Shown: positions 57,012 to 64,000 of the stretch, piece by piece | Position numbering within the stretch: position 1 is the stretch's first letter | How the letters are laid out: each line of letters starts with the position of its first letter | NCBI GenBank assembly: GCA_048013815.1 | Contig: CM106585.1 | Coordinates: 6,014,001 to 6,078,000, forward strand | Direction of reading: 5' to 3' | Source: Setoptus koraiensis | Lineage: Eukaryota; Arthropoda | DNA length: 64,000 bases | The notes under the pieces: generated by a model | The model's input: only the letters and a program-made list of their open reading frames with translations | Databases searched by the model: none | What the model was told of the DNA's origin: nothing | Program-made: the position numbers and the translations under genes

Positions 57012-57291
57012 GCTCTGTTGGTTGAGAATAGACCAATTGAGACGCGTTCGTTGGTTTCAATAAATTTGGTCCGGTTTCTAGAGATCGTACACCAATGGCG
57101 GTCACGAGATCTCACAGCGTCCTTGAATGTGTGAGCGCGATCAATGACGACAACCTTGTTGACGTTTGTTGTCAGCTTCATACTGTCCTCGAAGGCTTCG
57201 AGTCAAAGCTCTCGCAATGCACGATCACCTGATGCTCGAGCCTGGAGTTCGAGTTCCACCGGTGAAGCACATTTCAGGCGCCCAGGTGCAG
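57012..57291 (-). pseudogene. Plexin first-exon fragment, inverted and internally deleted (5' piece)
   Basis: On the minus strand it aligns in order with four parts of the plexin exon: about 58818-58873 (CTGTACCTGGGCGCC), 58943-59002 (KLTTNVNKVLVID), 59207-59275 (GATCTCGTG to TTTATTGAAA) and 59636-59686 (NERVLIGLFSTN). The intervening plexin sequence is missing. A TGA replaces a Ser codon right after LHLGA, and the frame shifts before MKLTTNVNKV, so it cannot encode a sema domain. The donor-bearing end of the same copy is at 54975-55088, and about 1.7 kb of other sequence, including the NDUFA5-like frame, separates the pieces. Confidence 0.85.
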
Positions 57292-58321
57292 CGTGAACCG
57301 GGTCTAACCAGTGTTACCAGAGTCTAACCAGAGCAAAATGGTTGAGCTCGTGAAAATTGACGAGCACGCTTGTTTGCCGCGAACGGTCGCTGCATGGGCA
57401 TTCGGTGCATGCTGCATGCACCAAAAGCTCATGCACCGACTTTTGGAGTTTGGGGTGAAAGATTTTGCACCGCGTTGCAGCGACTCAGGATTCCTGAGTC
57501 AGGATGGACGCGGCGACGAAAACCCCGTTGAGTCGGCGCGCTGAGTCTGCAGTTTTGTGCAGTGTGCGCGTTGCGGCGCCACTGGAGTTCAGTGGTGAGT
57601 GAACACACTGAAACACTCACAGCGACTGAATACACTGGCGCACACACAGGCCTGCACAGAACTGCTGGCCTGGCTTGCGTGGCTTCGGCCAGTCTGAGCC
57701 TGAGTCGGCTCAAGTTGGTTTGGCGGCGGCGGCGGCGGCGGACGCGCACGGCGTGAGCAACGCCAGTAGAGCAGTGTGTGCGCTCATTCGGCATTTGGAT
57801 CGCAAACGATCAACACGCACACACACACACACACACTCATTGCGAGTGACTCACATGAAAACGCAACAATCAACGCGCGCCGTGTAACGTTCGATCAGCG
57901 ACAATTAGTGCTCAAAGTTGTACAGTTTGCAGCGAACAAATCGCGCACCGATCGAATTGTGTCTACACATTGTTTCTGTATCCGTCTGTAGCGTTGGCCA
58001 GTCAGTCAACTGGCGAAGACAAAAGAAGAAAAAAGAAGAGAAGAAGAAAAGTTCGCCCGTTCAGTTCATCGCAAGCTAATCGCGCAACAAAGTGTCAACA
58101 TCGACTCGTGATCACATCGATTGCGAGTGTCATCGATAGCGCGGTTGCAGTTCGCCTCCGGCAACACGTGCCCCACGCATGCAGCTCAATAGCTCACATG
58201 ACGACATAGGCAAGATCATCATCGCCATTATCATTATTATTTTATTACACAATTATTATCATAATTATAATTATAATTAATTACTCATCACGCAAACATC
58301 AGCGCACACACATCAAGCGCA
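57292..58321 (+). promoter_or_regulatory. Upstream and 5' UTR region of the plexin gene
   Basis: No gene is seen. The stretch between the inverted plexin copy and the plexin start codon should hold its promoter and leader. It contains a CA run at about 57814-57834, purine-rich AAGAAG tracts near 58020-58050 and an initiator-like TTCAGTT near 58060. None fixes the start site. The last 100 bp are AT-rich (TAATTATAATTATAATT). Confidence 0.35.
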
Positions 58322-60016
58322 ATGACAAGGCCGGACTTTCTGAGGCCGCCCCGACGACGACGCCGAAAATGGTGGCCGACAGCGGCGCTTTTATTGATAT
58401 CGATGCTGACGCTGGGCGCCCGGTGCCTCGGCGCCGACCAGCAGCACTCCAGCAGCGAGGCCACCCGTTCCACTAGCAGCAACAACAACAAATTATTAGC
58501 CAATCTCTCCACTGTGATATCATCGTCATCATCATCATCATCATCATCAACTAACCGACTGACCGCAGACATGCTGCTGGCCTCTCAATCGCCCGTGATC
58601 CAAAACCAAATGCATAGTTCCTCTCAGCAAACGGCCAACGGCAGCTCGCACAACAACAACGCCGGGCCCACACCGGCCACCGCCACCCTGTTAACCAGCA
58701 ACAACAACAACAACAACATTGTTATCAACAACAACATCAAGCCAATTGTGGCCTCATTCGCCACCCCCAACCAGACCATAAACTTCACGCATGTCACCTA
58801 CGACCGGGACACGGGCTCGCTGTACCTGGGCGCCTCAAACGTGCTTTACCAGCTCGATGCCAATCTCAGGCTCGAGCATCAGGTTATCACGGGACCCGTG
58901 TGGGACAGTCCGTCGTGCAGCATCATCGATTGCAAGGGCTACGAGGACAGCATGAAGCTAACAACAAACGTCAACAAAGTTCTAGTCATTGATCACGCTC
59001 ACCAATCACTCCTGGCTTGCGGCTCCACACGACAGGGCGCTTGCCGGCGCCACCATTTGCACAACATTACGCAAAAAGAGGATCTCATACCCATGGCCGT
59101 GGCAGCAAACGACGACAATGCCTCCACGGTGGCCTTCATCGGGCCAGCTCGTTACAGTGACAATCAAGCCCCACAACAAGTGCTATATGTTGCCGTCACC
59201 AATTCTAGGCCGCCGCGTGATCTCGTGCCCGCCATTGGTACACGATCTCTAGAAACCGGACCAAATTTATTGAAATTATATGAGAATTCATTTGCTGACG
59301 CGCGAATAGATATTGATTCGCCATTGAGAGATTATTTTCTAGTTAACTATATCTATGGCTTTGCGACAACAAACTACATTTATTTTGCCACAGTTCAAAA
59401 GCGGGCAGTGGAGAGAAAATTCGAAGAAATGGGCTATCATACACGATTGGCCAGAGTTTGTGTCTCTGATGCCTCATACAATTCATACACCGAAGTTGAT
59501 CTCAAATGCGCCACAAACTCAACACTCACTGGCAGGCCATCCATTGAGTATCCATTGCTGCAAGACGCCATTGTTGTTGATGCCGGCCATCACATGTTGT
59601 CATCAATGATAAAAGATGCATCGTTTGATTCTACCAACGAACGCGTCTTAATTGGTCTGTTCTCAACAAACAGAGACCATACAGCACAAGCTGGTGATAA
59701 TTCTGCAATTTGCATTTTTCCATTATCATACATAGAAAATAAATTCACCGATAACATTCACAATTGTTATACTGGCAAGACTGAATCAAGAAATATGGGA
59801 TATATTGCTGGCAATGTTGCCGAATGTCCAAAATCAGCGGGCAATGTAGTCAACTTTTGTTCTGAAACTCTCAAGATCAATGGCTCAGTTCCAATAATAC
59901 AGTCACCAGCAATCAGCTATGTCAACACCACTTTAACCTCTATCACAGCAACAACAATCAACCAAAATCAGCACACAGTTGCTTTCATAGGAACCTCTAA
60001 CGGGCACCTAAAGAAG
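58322..60016 (+). CDS. Plexin (A/B type) semaphorin receptor, first coding exon
   Basis: First 565 codons of a cell-surface semaphorin receptor; the rest lies beyond the window. The N-terminus has a long basic stretch (RRRRRKWW) before a hydrophobic core (TAALLLISMLTLG), then a Ser/Asn-rich low-complexity linker to about residue 140 with polySer from (TCA)n and polyAsn. The sema domain starts near 145 (NFTHVTYDRDTGSLYLGASNVLYQL). Plexin hallmarks follow: VITGPVWDSPSC, NVNKVLVID, LLACGSTRQGACRRHHL, STVAFIGPARY, RDLVPAIGTRSL, NERVLIGLFSTN and the end VAFIGTSNGHLKK. The exon stops at a strong donor AAG-GTAAGT (60016/60017), phase 0. A and B types cannot be separated with confidence. A decayed inverted copy of parts of this exon lies 1-3.4 kb upstream. 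Confidence 0.95.
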
Positions 60017-63000
60017 GTAAGTCAAACAATCTCCATTGTTTTTATACTGTCTTTCTACCATTGTTCATGCGGACGAGATACCTGAAAGGTCGGGGTCCTG
60101 AATTGGCCGTCATTGTCAGAATAGTAACTAGAATCTATAATAACTCTATTGAGCTTATGATTAGTTCTACAAGTATCGCCATGAATTGTTATCGCGCAGT
60201 TTTTTTTTCAAATACGAAAAATAATATGGGTGTCAGTTTACTGACAAATATACAATGATGAACCACCTCACAGAAGAATCAGAGAGCACAACCACTAGGT
60301 AATCCAAAATTGTAGACACAGGCCTCGCATTAACTCGGAGTCGATTCACCCCAGAATCCTCATATCTATGCGTCCACGGTCCTTGGCTGCTGCCCCTCTA
60401 AGCCATTCAGAGATTCACAATAGTTGGTGTCTCAGTCGTTGTGTGTCGCATCCACTGTATACATATCTTGTATGATAGCTTATCACCATAAATATCTTCA
60501 ATGCTCCAACTAATGAGCTGTTGATTAAGAGATCATGTTTGTTGTTGTTTGTAATTCTTTGTCATTTGATGATCATTGATTTATGGTGATGATGACGATG
60601 ACGACGACAGCGGCATAGTCTGTTGTAGTCACATTGACATAGTTCAACTTAGCTAGTTTCTAAGTCACAAAGATCTGAGTGAATAAAAGCGCAAGAGGCT
60701 TGATTACGAACATAAAATAAGTTATTAACTGCTTAACATATCTTGTAATTGTAACTAATGAACAAACATATACTCATATCTTACTCCTGCGACTCTTGAG
60801 TGATGTATCTACATACATAAAATTGCTGTGATCATCATCACCCATATTAAAACTCATTAGTTGCCGCTTCGCTTGATATACAACGAGAGCGCTGAGTCCA
60901 GATTGTTAAGTATCAATTTACGTCACAAAATATGATTTTGATGATGGTGATAGTGGTGATGGTGTTTATGATGAATGGGCTTGACATGAGTAAGTTAGAA
61001 TCAGGAAAAGTTGATGACTGATGCCGTTGGACTCACCAAATACTTGTCATTCTTTCATAAGTTTTTCCATCCTAGCACTCACAGCTGACGCCACATTAGA
61101 GAAAGAGAGAGGAGGAGAGACAGAGAGATGAATGTTAGCAATTAAGAACGAATAGTTACTCTTATTTCTTATTACATAGCTCGCGATTTATTATTACCAC
61201 CAGCCAGCCTGCCAGCCTGCAAGCGAATGATGCGATTGCAACCAGAGCAAGATTAAACTGCAGTCAAGATTAGACACAACCGTTCGAGTGGGGCCTGTGA
61301 AAGAGAGCTGGTCGTCCTGAAGCAATGATACTATCTTGTGTTGTTGCTGTTGTTGTAGATGTTGTTATTGTTTATAATCTATCTGATAATAAGGTTATTT
61401 ATTAGAGAGACAGTCTCACTGTCCCGACACATTATTACTATATACAGATCCATTCAAGCGTTATGCCTCTAACGAATCCTTTCGCTTTCTGCAGGGATCC
61501 AGTCCTTTTATTGCCCACCATTGGTAGTATTAGCAATGATGATTCGTAATGCGATGAAAATTAGATGCGATTCGTGATTCTCGGATTGCATGAGGTTGGC
61601 TTTCGAAGATTGCAATAATATAAACAACGGATAGACTTATTAGTTCACACAATAGCCACCCACTCGCACAATTGGGGCTCATCTGTTTTCTCCAGAATGT
61701 AGTTAGTGTGGGTGGCCTCGATCATGCGCGCTCTATCGGTGCACTTACAGCGGTCTGTGCTCTATGTTGTATCGAATAGAGATCGAATATATAGTCTAAT
61801 TGGCTCATTTACGATGATTAATTAGCTAGTTTCACTCTTAGCCAGTCGAATTCTCATTCACATTTAGATCATGAGCAGATTATGTGAATGATTTAACTCG
61901 AATCAGCTTGATTTTCATTTCAATCGGAACTAGAATTCGACATGGCCGTTGAGCCGTATCATTTATTGTTCTGCAGCCAACGCAAATGAGATATATTCCA
62001 TCATTAGTTTGAACCTTTTTTTCTTGCTTTCAGTACAGTCTGATTGATTTGCAACCTCCCTACCATCACTATCATTAGTTGAGAATCAAATTAGGTTAAT
62101 CGCTGTGTAGAAGCGAATTGTATTTATTTAATTTCTACATTTGTATTTCGAGGTTTGGCAACAGCCATTGGCTGTAATCAATTCGTATTGCAATGCTGCA
62201 ATCACTGCCTGCTTAATTTTGATTGCAATTGAATGTAAAACTGCTGTTGACAATTTTATTCGCGCAGCCAAATAAAATGCCCAACTACTAAGCTGAATAT
62301 TAATTAAGTGTCTTGATTGGCGAGATTATAACGAATAGACATTATGCTAGTTCACATAAAATGCCGGCTTCTATGTCGGCTCTGTTGCTGCCTATGTGAG
62401 AGAGAGAGAGAGAGAGAGAACCTTGCCTCTACTATTGCCGACATAGATATATCAACATTGGCATCATCATTTAATGTGATTTTGATACTAGATATTATGG
62501 CCAGAAGCAATTAGATAGTATTTCCACAGGAGGAGACAGAAATCAATAGAAGCGGTTATTAAACTGATTAGCATACGCAAATTCGTTTGTGTGTAGCACC
62601 AAGCAATTATTGCCAGCGCACCTTGAACAATCCGGACAATAAACGGACTATGCAAAGTATAACTGAACGCTGATCTTCCGCATCGATCCGCTATCTTGTC
62701 TGCGAGAATTCTTGTTGAGAGTTCTCAACCAGATCCCAGTTGCACCTAGGCCCTTTGGCAGAGCTTGCAACGTTGAATGACCCCACAGTAGACAGCCTAC
62801 TTAATTTGTGATCGCTTACTGCTATTTCTTGCCAATCAGACTGTCGCTCCAATATCTATCTATTCACTTTATATTTGTGCAGTTGAATCTAGTTAGTTGT
62901 ATCGTCAAAATGTCGAGATATTTTGCATGTAAAACAATTTACAATTAATTAACTAGTGTGTTAATTGCAAATAGAATATCTTGCATATCGACGATACTTG

Positions 63001-64000
63001 TTGTTTTTGTACAAGATGCGGCCACCATCGTATCATTAGTTGGCCCACCACAGCACACATAAAATTGATGATTATCCTAATGATGATATTCGATACTAAC
63101 ACACATGATGTCTCGTCTAGTGGATCCGACAAATACCGACGCTGATCAATATCGCGAGTCCTATGACTGACTAGTCGCTGGCTGCTAGTGCCAGTTTGTT
63201 TCGTATCAGTTGGCTGGCCTAGCAGCAATGTTCGATGATGATTAAGATCATCATTAGCTGTATGTACATTTGATTTTTGTCCAATCACACTAACACAACA
63301 GATAAACATCTTATTGCAGTTGGCATAGAAGCAAAATTTTCTGCTTCTTGTCTTGTCCGCAATCATACGTTGGCCTCTCAATGAAAAGAATGTCCAGCTT
63401 GCAAAATTTGACAAAACTGCATTCAGCAGTAAACTTTCAAAGTTCAACTAAACTCACACATAGTTTGAATATAAATATTGACACTAACTAAACTATGTAA
63501 GCTGTCAATGTTGTGTGTCGGCGTACGAATATCGAACATTATGCAATCATATATTCGAAGCCGAATGTGTGTGTATGTTGTGGTGTGTTGTTGGCTGGAG
63601 AACTGGCAAAAGATAGACTAGTTGGTAGGCAAGCAACAATAACTTTGAATTAATGGCTGCCACCATCACCATCACTCGCCAAATGAATGTTTAAATATTC
63701 AAATGCGAATCACGCACTTACTTTTTGAACCTGCTGCATCACCTAACCACCTTGCGCCTCTGGGGGATATAAATCAAATTTGGAGTGCGCAAATTACAGC
63801 CACTACCGTGATGTTGTTGCCGATGTGCACATAGCAAAAAGCAAGCTGCTGCTGTTGTTGCTGTTGGAACTGTGTAGCTGCACTGTATTGTATGCCAACG
63901 GTGCATGTAGGACTGTATAATGACGACGCCTTGCACCAACCAACCAACCAACCTTTGGCCCCGCTGCGAGCAAACAAATTGAAATCGGGGTTGGGGCTCC
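60017..64000 (+). other. Plexin intron 1, 5' part, running off the window
   Basis: AT-richer noncoding DNA after the donor at 60017. The next plexin exon is not found in the window. A good acceptor-like site (TTTCTTGCTTTCAG, ending at 62033) is followed by only 14 open codons with no plexin similarity. A minus-strand frame of about 160 codons at 62953-63447 lacks an early ATG and resembles nothing known. A (GA)n run lies at about 62397-62420. Confidence 0.7.

Noticed and set aside
62020-62075. Strong polypyrimidine-CAG acceptor with 14 open codons as plexin exon 2
   Set aside because: The codons do not resemble the plexin sequence expected after HLKK, and a stop follows.
62953-63447. A minus-strand frame of about 160 codons in the plexin intron
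   Set aside because: It lacks an early ATG, shows no domain, and looks like translated intron sequence.
1-64000. Mobile elements, viral remnants or CRISPR arrays
   Set aside because: No transposase, reverse transcriptase, integrase, capsid or envelope similarity was seen among the open frames. The tandem arrays lack spacer-repeat structure.

Overview
This is metazoan nuclear DNA, most likely from an arthropod and perhaps an acariform mite. The evidence is a plexin, PLK4, a guanylate-binding protein, an RNase P subunit, a complex I subunit, a eukaryotic tRNA-Ser and a cuticle- or silk-like secreted gene whose first coding exon holds only Met-Lys, a common arthropod layout. Most genes lack introns, which suits compact mite-like genomes. 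The species itself cannot be read from the window.

Layout. (1) 1-12.85 kb is GC-rich DNA with no credible gene. It holds many short tandem arrays, a perfect 33-bp palindrome, and two copies of a roughly 0.75-kb unit carrying a TATA box. (2) 13.1-21.3 kb is an AT-richer block with four single-exon genes: PLK4 (+), an RPP38-like L7Ae-fold protein (-), a guanylate-binding protein with a signal peptide (+) and an ACSF2-like acyl-CoA synthetase (+). A tRNA-Ser(GCT) follows on the minus strand at 21.85 kb. (3) 22.1-34.8 kb is GC-rich with no credible gene. (4) 34.85-37.6 kb is a three-exon minus-strand gene for a secreted Gly/Ser/Tyr-rich structural protein. (5) 37.7-54.4 kb is again GC-rich, gene-free and rich in minisatellites. 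(6) 54.5-64 kb is AT-richer. It holds a decayed inverted copy of part of the plexin first exon with an NDUFA5-like reading frame inside it, then the real plexin first coding exon (58322-60016), then the start of that gene's first coding intron, which runs past the window end.

The genes are not a pathway or operon. They are ordinary housekeeping and developmental loci: centriole duplication, RNA processing, fatty-acid activation, respiration, axon guidance and extracellular matrix. PLK4 and RPP38 converge with 33 bp between stop codons. RPP38 and the GBP diverge from a shared 560-bp region.

The points most worth a second look are a PLK4 that seems to have lost polo box 1, a GBP with a secretory signal, the duplicated TATA-bearing unit, two 33-bp palindromes of identical geometry, and the inverted plexin fragment. 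No transposase, reverse transcriptase, integrase, capsid gene or CRISPR array was recognised. All alignments and counts were made by eye.
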